From Halosolutus amylolyticus (GTDB lineage: Archaea; Halobacteriota; Halobacteria; Halobacteriales; Natrialbaceae), in contig NZ_JALIQP010000002.1 of the NCBI RefSeq assembly GCF_023566055.1, forward strand, positions 930,001-994,000: a DNA stretch of 64,000 nucleotides. The letters are read 5' to 3'. This document shows positions 42,383 to 51,480 of the stretch, in pieces. A program made the position numbers and the translations under genes. The notes beneath the pieces were generated by a model. That model searched no databases, was not told where the DNA came from, and worked only from the letters and a program-made list of their open reading frames with translations. Position 1 is the stretch's first letter. Every line of letters starts with the position of its first letter.

Positions 42383-44247
42383 GGCGCTTCGGCTTCGACC
42401 TCGTCGCCCTCGGGATCGGCCGGCTGCTGGGCCTCCTCGACCAGTTCCTCGAGGGTCATGTCGGACAGGCGGTTCTTCAGCAGGACGTCGATCGGGAGCG
42501 TCGGCGCGCCGTCGACGAGGTTCTCGAGGAGCACGAGGCGTTCCCGGGCGCGAGACATGCCGACGTAGAAGACGCGCCGTTCGTTGTCCGTCAGCACGGG
42601 AACGGGCGAGGTGGTCTTGGTGAACTCCTCGCAGCCGGGGACGGCCTCGGGATCGTCCACCGTCGCGACCATCTGCTCGACGACCTTCTCGGTGAGATCG
42701 GTGCCGACGAAGACGTGGTCGGCCTCGCGACCCTTCGCGGAGTGGATGGTACCGACGCGGACGCGATCGGTGTCCATGTTCCGGTACTCGCCGATCGCGA
42801 AGTACGAGCGGACGCTCTTCTTCTGGAAGTTGGTCACCTTGCGGACCATGTCGGCCGCCGAGGCGGGACCCGGCATGAACGGGGCGTGGTCCTGAACGAC
42901 GTCTGCGGGGATCGTGAGGTCCTCGAGGTCCTCGACGTCAGCCTCCTCCTGGAGGTCGTCGATCGTATCGAAGAACTCGTCGCGTTCGTTGGTGCCGAAC
43001 GCGGAGTCCTGGAGCATGTCCGCGAGACGGCGAGCCTGCAGGCCGGTGACGTCCTCGCCTTCGTCGAGCGCCTCGACGGCCCGGACGTACTGGGTGAGTC
43101 GATCGGTCCACATGCGCTGGTCGGTCAGCGACGTGAACGGCACCCCTTCGGTGATGAACTCGTCGATGAACTGGAACATCTGGTAGCGCGCGCGGAACAG
43201 CACCATGATCGTCCCGTCGCCCTCAACGAGGGTTCGCCGGACGTTGCGGACGACGTCGAGCATCGACGCGTTCGCGCGGGCCTCGACGGCCCCGCCCTCC
43301 TTGCGGGGTTTGAGGTCCTTGTCCTGTCGCTGCTCGATGTGGCGGATTTCCTTGTTGACCGCGTTGAGCACGTTCGAGGGGAGTCGATAGGAGTTCGGCA
43401 GAATGATATCCTCGTCGACCTCCTCGTCGAGCAACAGCGCGGGGTCGGCACCCTGCCAGGAGTAGACGACCTGGTCGTCGTCGCCGGCGATCAACACCTG
43501 GTCCATGTGGGGTTTCCACTCCTCGTAGACGTCGTACTGGAGGGTGGTGATGTCCTGGAACTCGTCGATCACGAGGTAGTCGACGCTCGGGAGCAGGGAG
43601 CGCTGTTTGACGCGCTCTAACATGTCCGCGAAGCCGATCTTTCCCTGTTCGCCCTTGTAGGCGCGCCAGCCGCGGATCGCTTCGGGGACGTCGATCCGAT
43701 CGTCGTCGCTGGGCCAGGTCGGCGTGTACTTGTTGCCCTCCTGGGCGTGGGGGTCGATCTCCGGCGGGAGGCGAACTTCCTCTTCGTCCCACTGGAAGGG
43801 GACGTCGTACCAGTCGGAGACGTCCCGACTGGTCCGCTGGAGCCACTGGCTGGTGGCGATGATCTTGTTCCCGATCGTGGTCGAGCGGGCGGTGCGGCGA
43901 CCGGCACCGCTGTACTCGTCCTCGAACTCGAGTCCGAAGTCCTCACAGAACTCCTCCTTGTCGGATTCGCCGATCACGTCGCTACGAGAGAGATCGAGGA
44001 GTTCGTAGGCCTTCGCGTGCATCGTACAGACGTTCCCCTGCAGGGCGCGGGGACTCTCGTCGAGCCGTTCGGCCAGTCGTTCGCGAACCTCCTGTGCAGC
44101 CGCTCGCGTGTACGAGACGACGAGGATGTCCCGAAAGGTAACGCCGTCCTCCTCGAGGATCTCTTCGACGTGGTCGAGCAGGGCGGTCGTCTTCCCGCTG
44201 CCCGGACCTCCGAACAGCCGGGTCACCTTCGTCTCCGTGGTAGCCAT
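42379..44247 (-). CDS. UvrD/Rep-type DNA helicase
   Basis: A 622-residue superfamily 1A helicase. Motifs in order: Walker A RLFGGPGSGKTTALLD, Ia VSYTRAAAQEVRERLAER, II VDYLVIDEFQDIT, III GDDDQVVYSWQGADP, IV near SLTDQRMW, V GTIHSAKGREADHVFVGTDL, VI VFYVGMSRARERLVLLE. It unwinds DNA 3'-to-5' with ATP. The absence of a C-terminal nuclease domain makes it a helicase only. The downstream M24-like gene overlaps by four bases. A TATA-like CATAAGT lies about 25 bases upstream of the start. Confidence 0.93.
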   Translation of the reverse strand: MATTETKVTRLFGGPGSGKTTALLDHVEEILEEDGVTFRDILVVSYTRAAAQEVRERLAERLDESPRALQGNVCTMHAKAYELLDLSRSDVIGESDKEEFCEDFGLEFEDEYSGAGRRTARSTTIGNKIIATSQWLQRTSRDVSDWYDVPFQWDEEEVRLPPEIDPHAQEGNKYTPTWPSDDDRIDVPEAIRGWRAYKGEQGKIGFADMLERVKQRSLLPSVDYLVIDEFQDITTLQYDVYEEWKPHMDQVLIAGDDDQVVYSWQGADPALLLDEEVDEDIILPNSYRLPSNVLNAVNKEIRHIEQRQDKDLKPRKEGGAVEARANASMLDVVRNVRRTLVEGDGTIMVLFRARYQMFQFIDEFITEGVPFTSLTDQRMWTDRLTQYVRAVEALDEGEDVTGLQARRLADMLQDSAFGTNERDEFFDTIDDLQEEADVEDLEDLTIPADVVQDHAPFMPGPASAADMVRKVTNFQKKSVRSYFAIGEYRNMDTDRVRVGTIHSAKGREADHVFVGTDLTEKVVEQMVATVDDPEAVPGCEEFTKTTSPVPVLTDNERRVFYVGMSRARERLVLLENLVDGAPTLPIDVLLKNRLSDMTLEELVEEAQQPADPEGDEVEAEAP

Positions 44248-44352
44248 TATCCCTGTTCAGGGTCGCAACACCCATAAGTCACGTGGGTTGACGACGATAG
44301 AAACGTACGGCGCGTCGTTCGACGCGTGGTGGTCGACCGGGAACGGTGCGTC

Positions 44353-44431
44353 GTACGGACTGCTGGACGCCAGTTCCGGCACACCTACGACCCGTCCGAT
44401 TGGGCCGGGACCTCGGTACAGCAGTCCGTAT
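44353..44431. repeat. Dispersed palindromic element (copy at the DUF7563 stop codon)
   Basis: A 79-bp divergent copy. The right terminus GTACAGCAGTCCGTAT, read on the minus strand as ATACGGACTGCTGTAC, directly follows TG of the TGA stop codon of the zinc-finger gene at 44431. The left terminus GTACGGACTGCTGGA is slightly degraded. Inner arms (CCGGCACACC and GGGCCGGG side) are weaker. Confidence 0.85.
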
Positions 44432-44589
44432 CAGGGATTCCGGGATGAACGGGCGGTTCGGACGTCGGCACCGTCACGGATCTTGTCCTGACAGTCCGGA
44501 CAGACGCGGGGATCGTCGACGCCTCGCGGCGTGAAGACGCGCGCGTAGGCCTCGGTCACGAACGCACCACAGTTCTGGCATTCCGGCAT
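44431..44589 (-). CDS. Small zinc-finger protein (DUF7563 type)
   Basis: A 52-residue protein starting MPECQNCGAFVTEAYARVFT with a second CPDC near residue 30, so four Cys ligands for one zinc. It matches a haloarchaeal family I recall as DUF7563. Its TGA stop codon is the first part of the palindromic element read on this strand. It lies between that element and the right end of the second TnpB element. Confidence 0.85.
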   Translation of the reverse strand: MPECQNCGAFVTEAYARVFTPRGVDDPRVCPDCQDKIRDGADVRTARSSRNP

Positions 44590-44629
44590 TGTCCTGTACG
44601 TAACATATAGTAACCAAACAAGTTTTGAG

Positions 44630-45883
<1,254 letters not shown>

Positions 45884-45960
45884 ATCTTATATGTAGGCGT
45901 GTGGTTACTTATTGATTGGGAGTCGGCCTGCCATAGTCGGTGGATTGCGGCACGGGGCTT

Positions 45961-46001
<41 letters not shown>

Positions 46002-46160
46002 ATTCCGTATAATTGTGTCGCCTGCTGGTAGCTGAAAATAGTCGAGGGTCGACCGGCATTCGGACGACCGACACGCTATCCGGGACGACATCGGGTTGGG
46101 TCGAAACCGGCGCCGACACCGGCAGACCCTGGCGAAAACGGAGTCGATCGGTTCGCGCGG

Positions 46161-46346
46161 TTACCGGGTCGGCTCCCACCCACAGACGGTACAGGTGGAC
46201 GCGGACGGGTCGTGGAGCCCGCCACACTCGGGACACTGTTTCTTGTTATACTCTTGCTCCCACCCGATTCGTTCTACCGTGTGACCGCGATCCGAGAGGA
46301 ATTGATCGAGGACATCGTCACCGGCATCGTTGGGTGAGGTTGCCAT
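46161..46346 (-). CDS. Small zinc-finger protein (HVO_0416 family)
   Basis: The 61-residue protein ends with EYNKKQCPECGGLHDPSAST and CTVCGWEPTR, matching the haloarchaeal HVO_0416 zinc-finger family: an acidic helical N-terminus (DDVLDQFLSDRGHTVERIGW) and one four-Cys zinc ribbon. It likely mediates protein or RNA contacts. An inverted repeat (GGTGTG/CACACC, 46348-46365) lies between the TATA-like box and the ATG. Confidence 0.88.
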   Translation of the reverse strand: MATSPNDAGDDVLDQFLSDRGHTVERIGWEQEYNKKQCPECGGLHDPSASTCTVCGWEPTR

Positions 46347-46347
46347 A

Positions 46348-46378
46348 GGTGTGTCAAAGCACACCACGCTATTAAATG
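46348..46378 (-). promoter_or_regulatory. TATA-like box with an adjacent inverted repeat
   Basis: On the minus strand ATTTAATA (46371-46378) lies 25-32 bases before the ATG. Between it and the start is a perfect 6-bp inverted repeat, GGTGTG-TCAAAG-CACACC on the plus strand, which would overlap the transcription start region and could be an operator. Confidence 0.5.
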
Positions 46379-46523
46379 ATTGGGAAGGCCGAGAAACCTT
46401 CCTCATGGTTCCGGACAGGTCACCCAGTCGATCAATCGATCGCCGCGACCGAGCGGCCGACGAGCCGTGACGGATCGGGGAGTGACCCGCGGGTTTTTGC
46501 CCGACTCGGCCCAACGGAGACGC

Positions 46524-47360
46524 ATGAGCGACCTGCGCCTCGATGCGACCCAACTCGATCGCTACTCGAGACACGTGATCATGGACGAGATCGGTCCCGA
46601 GGGCCAGCAACGGCTCCTCGAGGGGAGCGTCCTCGTCGTGGGAGCGGGGGGACTTGGCTCGCCAGCGATCCAGTACCTCGCCGCGGCCGGGGTCGGCCAG
46701 CTGGGGATCGTCGACGACGACGCCGTCGAGCGATCGAACCTCCAGCGACAGATCGTCCACGGCGACGCCGACGTCGGCAGACCCAAGGTGGAGAGCGCGG
46801 CGGACTACGTGGCCGCGCTCAACCCGGACGTGGACGTCGAGACCTACGACACTCGTCTCACCGCCGAGAACGTGGCCGACCTGGTCCGCGACTACGACGT
46901 CGTCCTCGACGCCAGCGACAACTTCGCAACCCGGTACCTGCTCAACGATCACTGCGTGCTCACCGAGACACCGCTGGCCCACGGTGCGATCTACCGGTTC
47001 GAGGGGCAGGTGACCACGTTCACGAACGATCGCGGCGGGGACGACGATCCGCCCTGCTACCGCTGTATCTTCCCCGAGGCCCCCGAACCCGGCACCGTCC
47101 CCGACTGCGCCACGACGGGCGTGCTCGGCGTCCTCCCCGGGACCGTCGGCTGCATCCAGGCCACCGAGGTGGTGAAGTACCTGCTCGAGAAGGGCGATCT
47201 CCTCGAGGGCCGCCTCCTCATGTACGACGCGATGGCCATGACGTTCGAGACGGTCCCGGTGCAGCCGAACCCGGCCTGTCCGGTCTGTGGCGACGACCCC
47301 GAGATCGAATCGATCGAGGACGTGGCCTACGAGGGGACCTGCGAGATTTCGGCCGACTGA
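46524..47360 (+). CDS. ubaA: UbaA/ThiF/MoeB-type E1 activating enzyme
   Basis: The 278-residue protein has the E1-like fold: RYSRHVIMDEIGPEGQQRLL, nucleotide motif VLVVGAGGLGSPAIQYLAAA, the Asp pair in VDDDAVERSNLQRQIVHGD, DASDNFATRYLLND, and the zinc-binding pairs CYRC and CPVC. In haloarchaea UbaA activates the ubiquitin-like SAMP proteins and also feeds sulfur to molybdopterin and thiolated tRNA. The usual catalytic Cys region PDCATTGVLGVLPG is present. ATG 46524 fits the family start. Confidence 0.92.
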   Translation: MSDLRLDATQLDRYSRHVIMDEIGPEGQQRLLEGSVLVVGAGGLGSPAIQYLAAAGVGQLGIVDDDAVERSNLQRQIVHGDADVGRPKVESAADYVAALNPDVDVETYDTRLTAENVADLVRDYDVVLDASDNFATRYLLNDHCVLTETPLAHGAIYRFEGQVTTFTNDRGGDDDPPCYRCIFPEAPEPGTVPDCATTGVLGVLPGTVGCIQATEVVKYLLEKGDLLEGRLLMYDAMAMTFETVPVQPNPACPVCGDDPEIESIEDVAYEGTCEISAD

Positions 47361-47489
47361 GCGCGTTCGAGGCCGCGTCGATCGGGCCAGCATCTTCGCG
47401 CACACGACACTCCAGGTGGTGGGGGTCGGCCTCGTCTGTGGCGGGGTCTCGTTTCTCCGGCCCTGGCTCGCCGCCGTGGATCCGTTCGA

Positions 47490-48275
47490 CTAGCTCCGCA
47501 ACAGGCCGCCGTCGATCGGCAGTTCGACACCGGTGACGAAACTGGCGCGTGGGCTCGAGAGGACGGCGACGATCTCGCCGAGTTCGCGTGGCTCGCCGAT
47601 GCGGCCCATCGGAATGTCGCTCGCCATGTCGGCGAGACCTTCCTCGTAGTCGTCGTAGGTGCCGCGCTCGACGCGGGCCTCGATCAGTTCCTCGATGCGT
47701 GGCGTCTCGATCGTCCCCGGAAGCACTGCATTGGCCCGGATTTCGGGCGCGAACTCCCGTGAGATCGTCTTGACGAGGCCGATCACGCCCCGGCGTACCG
47801 AGTTCGAGAGGAGCAGGCCGTCCGCGACCTCCTGCACCGTCCGCGAGGTGATACAGGTGATCGTCCCGTGCGCCGAGTCGAGCAGGTGCGGGTGGGCCTC
47901 CTCGATCGTCCAGACGACGCTCATCACCAGCAGGTCGTAGGCCTGATACCAGTCCTGTTCGTCGGTCTCGAGGAAGGTCGTGCTCGGCGGGCCGCCCGAG
48001 GACGTGACGAGGTGATCGATCCCGCCGAAGGCGTCGACCGTCTCGCTCACGAGGTGGGAGACGTCGTCGGGGTCGGTGAGGTCGGTCTGGACGGCGAGCA
48101 CGTCGCCTTCCGCCGTTTCTTCGAGTTCGTCGCGCGCCGCCTCGAGTCGATCGGCGTCGCGACCGCAGATCGTCACGTTCGCACCCTCTTCGGCGATCGC
48201 CTGCGCGCTCGCGAAGCCGAGGCCGCTCGACGACGCCGTCACCAGTGCCGCGTTCCCGTCCAGTTCGAGATCCAT
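47490..48275 (-). CDS. Atypical SDR (short-chain dehydrogenase-like) protein
   Basis: A 261-residue Rossmann-fold protein with the SDR layout: NAALVTASSSGLGFASAQAI, DRLEAARDELEE, VTSSGGPPSTTFLETDEQDW, PEIRANAVLPGTIETPRIEE and FVTGVELPIDGGLLRS. The catalytic Tyr-x-x-x-Lys is not there: the aligned segment reads LLLSNSVRRGVIGLVK, giving Ser and Arg at those positions. It resembles the beta-ketoacyl-reductase-like SDR subgroup that lacks the standard tetrad. It may use a different mechanism or bind rather than reduce. Confidence 0.85.
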   Translation of the reverse strand: MDLELDGNAALVTASSSGLGFASAQAIAEEGANVTICGRDADRLEAARDELEETAEGDVLAVQTDLTDPDDVSHLVSETVDAFGGIDHLVTSSGGPPSTTFLETDEQDWYQAYDLLVMSVVWTIEEAHPHLLDSAHGTITCITSRTVQEVADGLLLSNSVRRGVIGLVKTISREFAPEIRANAVLPGTIETPRIEELIEARVERGTYDDYEEGLADMASDIPMGRIGEPRELGEIVAVLSSPRASFVTGVELPIDGGLLRS

Positions 48276-48410
48276 GTCGGGATCCACAGCGGCGGCGTAC
48301 TAATCTCTCCGGGACCTGGCAATCGACATCGAAGCCGAGAAACCGACACTGTGGTACCGTCTCGTCGATCTACCCCTATAAATATCCGATAGTACTTCGA
48401 ACCGGCCGGT

Positions 48411-48869
48411 ATGGCTGGCTACCAGCTGTACACGCTCGTCCCGTCCGACTCGAACGGGGTCGCCGGGCCGAGGGCGATCATCGAGGCCTGGCCCGTCCCA
48501 GCGGGCGAGCCCGATAGCTACGGACGGAAGGCGGGTGAGATCCGGTGCTGTGGCGTCGAGGGTAACGCGGCCGGCGTCGTCGTGAATCCCCTACCCGATC
48601 CCCGATCGGAAGCTGTTCTTCGCCGACTTTTCGACGGGTACACGATCGATCGTCTCGTCGTCGCCGTCTGTAACGATACGACTGATACCGGCATCGCGTA
48701 TTTGTACGACGACACGGACCAGGTTCGCGACCGGTACGACGAGTACGAGAACGACGAGCACTGCGGCCGCGGCATTCGCGAGCACTTCGCTACCGAGTGG
48801 GGACTCCAGCCGTGGACGATCTGGGATTTCTGGAACGAACGAGGAACCCAGTACACCGTCCGTGGATAG
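48411..48869 (+). CDS. Hypothetical protein
   Basis: A 152-residue protein beginning MAGYQLYTLVPSDSNGVAGP with an acidic, Tyr/Trp-rich C-terminal half (YEYENDEHCGRGIREHF-like, WGLQPWTIWDFWNERGTQYT). Two adjacent Cys (IRCCGVEG) are present. The composition is that of a real haloarchaeal gene, but I recognise no family. It lies between a divergent SDR gene and the convergent tfx gene. Confidence 0.6.
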   Translation: MAGYQLYTLVPSDSNGVAGPRAIIEAWPVPAGEPDSYGRKAGEIRCCGVEGNAAGVVVNPLPDPRSEAVLRRLFDGYTIDRLVVAVCNDTTDTGIAYLYDDTDQVRDRYDEYENDEHCGRGIREHFATEWGLQPWTIWDFWNERGTQYTVRG

Positions 48870-48931
48870 CGAAAATCAGATTTCCGGTCCGATCCGTCCC
48901 ATCGGTACCGCTCGTGTGACGATCGGTGCGG

Positions 48932-49387
48932 CTACTCTTGATGACGAACCCGAACCATCCCCTCCGACGTCACGCCGACGATCAGCGGCGTCGATATCTT
49001 CCGGCCGGAGACGGCGTTGCCGGCGGCGTCGCTGACGACCTTCATCAGGTCCGGCGCGGTGTGATCGACCTTGACGCCGGCCTCGTCGCAGGCGTCGTAG
49101 ACCATCTGCGGCACGTTGTAGAGGTCGGTCCCGGCGGGGACGCGGACGCGAACCGGCGCGCGGAGCGCCTCCGCGAAGGCGACGGTCTCCCTGGCCTTCG
49201 CCAGGTTCTCGCGGGCGCTGGCCTCGATCGAGGAGACGTTCGCCCGCGACGTGCCGAGTTCGTCGGCGATGTCGGCCTGCGAGACGTCGCGCTCGCGGAG
49301 CGCGAGGACCTGGGCCTGCCGGTGGGTCAACACGCTCGTCTCGGGGTCGAAGCCGATGTCCTCGAGCAACGCCTCGACGTCGTCCAT
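48932..49387 (-). CDS. tfx: Tfx family DNA-binding protein
   Basis: The 151-residue protein has the Tfx layout: an N-terminal helix-turn-helix (TSVLTHRQAQVLALRERDVS, DIADELGTSRANVSSIEASA, RENLAKARETV) and a C-terminal domain (RVRVPAGTDLYNVPQMVYDA, LMKVVSDAAGNAVSGR). Tfx was first described in a methanogen, next to the molybdenum formylmethanofuran dehydrogenase operon. In haloarchaea the target is unknown. ATG 49387 follows the family start. Confidence 0.9.
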   Translation of the reverse strand: MDDVEALLEDIGFDPETSVLTHRQAQVLALRERDVSQADIADELGTSRANVSSIEASARENLAKARETVAFAEALRAPVRVRVPAGTDLYNVPQMVYDACDEAGVKVDHTAPDLMKVVSDAAGNAVSGRKISTPLIVGVTSEGMVRVRHQE

Positions 49388-49618
49388 CACGGCGACCGCC
49401 TCCGGGGAACTCCCACGCTCATACGTCAGGCTAGACGACGGCGAGACCAAAGTTTCCACGGTCCCCCGTCCCCGAAATCGATCCGACGGGTCCCGGGAAC
49501 CAGGCACCGAAACCGACCCGTTCGGGCGTGCCGCGAGTCCCGGAAGCGTCGGCGATCCGCTCGCGATCGTCGAGTGTTGAGTAGCGTCGAGGTCCCCGGA
49601 CTGGACGACCGGGAGAGG

Positions 49619-50611
49619 TCAGTACTGGAGCGGCCAGCGTTCGTCGTCGATCGCCGCGAGTTCCTCCGCGACGCCCTCGGCGAGTCGGTACTCGTCGCCC
49701 TCGCGAACGACCGTTCCGGCCCGTTCGAGGTGCTCGAGGTGGGCGTAGGACTCGCCGGGGCCGTGGAGGATATGAATGTCCTCCAGGTCGCCGAACAGGT
49801 CGGCACTGACGGTCCAGGTGTCACACGGGCCCAGCCGATCGAGCGCGTCGAGCACCCGGTAGGACCGCTCCTCGTGGTGGTCGATGATGTAGGCGGCCCG
49901 ATCGGCCGGCTCGTCGATCGGGTCGCGGTGGCCGGGCCAGGCGCGATCGTAGTCGGCGTCGACGATCCCCTGCAGGGCGCGAAGGTACTTCGGGAGCGGG
50001 TTCTCCACGCGGACGTCCGCGCCGCCGACGTTTGGCGTGTAGACGGGGAGCAGGGCGTCGCCAGTGAAGGCCTCGCGCCGGCCGTCGAGTTCCGTCTCGA
50101 AGAGACACAGCCCCGCCGCGTGGCCCGACGTGTGGACGACGCGGAGTTCGTGACCGTTGACCGAGAACGTCTCGCCGTCTTCGATCGGCGTCACGGTCGG
50201 GTTCTCGGTCGACACCTCCGGACCGGCCATCAGGTCCCGGAGCGTCTCGCGGCCGGCCTCGGGCATCCCCCACTGCTCGAAGTAGGCCTCCTGCTGGTCG
50301 AACATCTCCTCCCAGGCGTCCGCCTCGCCCGCGACGAGGGGCGCGTCACGCTCGTGGACGTAGACCTCGGCGCCGCTCTCGGCCTGGATCTCGCCCGCCA
50401 GGCCGACGTGATCGTGGTGCCAGTGGGTGAGAAAGATCCGATCGACGTCGGCGAACTCGAGGCCGCGGTCCGCGAAGGCGGCCTCGAGTTGTTCCCGGGT
50501 CGTCGCCATCCAGTCGCCGGTGTCGATCAGTACCGTCTCGTCGCCGTCCGCGAAGAGGTACGCGTTGTTGTCGCCCTCGAACGCGGAGTTCGACAGCGGA
50601 ATCCGATCCAT
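49619..50611 (-). CDS. MBL-fold metallo-hydrolase with C-terminal helical domain
   Basis: A 330-residue protein with the MBL metal motif RIFLTHWHHDHVGLAG, then RVVHTSGHAAGLCLFETE, AFTGDALLPVYTPNVGG and RAWPGHRDPIDEP. The C-terminal ~90 residues (SYRVLDALDRLGPCDTWTVS, YAHLEHLERAGTVVREGDEY) form a winged-helix-like region as in LACTB2-type enzymes. Such enzymes cleave RNA or thioester bonds. ATG 50611 is chosen because the fold begins MDRIPLSNSAFEGDNNAYLF. Confidence 0.87.
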   Translation of the reverse strand: MDRIPLSNSAFEGDNNAYLFADGDETVLIDTGDWMATTREQLEAAFADRGLEFADVDRIFLTHWHHDHVGLAGEIQAESGAEVYVHERDAPLVAGEADAWEEMFDQQEAYFEQWGMPEAGRETLRDLMAGPEVSTENPTVTPIEDGETFSVNGHELRVVHTSGHAAGLCLFETELDGRREAFTGDALLPVYTPNVGGADVRVENPLPKYLRALQGIVDADYDRAWPGHRDPIDEPADRAAYIIDHHEERSYRVLDALDRLGPCDTWTVSADLFGDLEDIHILHGPGESYAHLEHLERAGTVVREGDEYRLAEGVAEELAAIDDERWPLQY

Positions 50612-50782
50612 GCCTCCCTGTGGCGTAGGGACCGAGAAAATCCTTGCGAGTGCCCCGTCGGCTCCCCGCGGAGGGTCGATCGAACTGTCGTTCGGTACGG
50701 ACACTGACGGTAACTGAGACGGACGAGATACTGCAAAAACGGCGCGTCACGGCCCTGTCCAGTGACTGTCCACCTGGACGAG

Positions 50783-51277
50783 TTACGAGCCCCAGAAGTT
50801 CTCGCGACTGCCGAGCCGTTCGCGACGGGTTGCCGGGTCGGACTCGTCCTCGTCGGCCTCCGCCTCGGATTCGTCGACCTCGTCCGACGCTTCGTCGTCT
50901 TCGGCGTCCGCGAGGTCGTCGGAATCGTCCGACTCCTCCTCGTCCATCGGCAGGAGTTCGAGTTCCTCCGCGCGGGCGTGATTGCTGTGGACGCGGGTGA
51001 TCTGGACGCGAGCGCGCGCTTCCGGGAGGACGCCGTCGACCATCACGATGAACCCGTCCTCGGTTCGCCCGACGCCGGCACCGCTCTCGTGCATGTCGAC
51101 GACGTCGACGACGACCTCTTCGCCCGGTTTGACCGGCTGCGTCTTCAGGTCCTCGATCGGCTGGCTGTAGTGATTACACCACTCCTTGCCACCCCGATCG
51201 CCGTAGTGTTGACAGCCCATTCCGGAGATCCGTTCGGAAAAGCTCGGACAGTCGTCGGCAAGTGGACAGTCTGCCAT
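50783..51277 (-). CDS. TRAM-domain protein with Cys-rich N-terminus
   Basis: The 164-residue protein begins MADCPLADDCPSFSERISGM with further Cys at GCQHYGDRGGKEWCNHYSQP, four cysteines likely binding zinc. Then comes a TRAM domain (VKPGEEVVVDVVDMHESGAG, GRTEDGFIVMVDGVLPEARA), a beta-barrel RNA-binding module. The last 50 residues are an Asp/Glu/Ser-rich tail. TRAM proteins bind tRNA or act as archaeal cold-shock-like RNA chaperones. Confidence 0.85.
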   Translation of the reverse strand: MADCPLADDCPSFSERISGMGCQHYGDRGGKEWCNHYSQPIEDLKTQPVKPGEEVVVDVVDMHESGAGVGRTEDGFIVMVDGVLPEARARVQITRVHSNHARAEELELLPMDEEESDDSDDLADAEDDEASDEVDESEAEADEDESDPATRRERLGSRENFWGS

Positions 51278-51440
51278 GCCCAGTACTACCGGTGGCGACG
51301 TTAAACCGTTTCCGTCTTGAGAACGGCAGGCAGTCTCTGCAGCGACTGGTGTGGACGCCGACGAAGCGACGCCGGAAATCCGACATCGAGCGACCAGTGT
51401 CGTGTTCTGTCAAGTGAACGCCGAATGCGGAACGGGGCGT

Positions 51441-51457
51441 TTCGAAAACGTTTACGG
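51441..51457 (+). promoter_or_regulatory. Likely promoter of etfBA
   Basis: TTCGAAAACGTTTACGG contains a CGAAAA BRE-like element followed by TTTACG, 24-40 bases before ATG 51481, consistent with a leaderless or near-leaderless operon transcript. Confidence 0.5.
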
Positions 51458-51480
51458 GGGGGAAGACAGAGTGATAGATG

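Noticed and set aside
47375-47493. Small hydrophobic frame after ubaA (IFAHTTLQVVGVGLVCGGVS)
   Set aside because: It has no start codon outside the ubaA gene and no known family; it could be chance or a remnant, so I do not list it as a gene.
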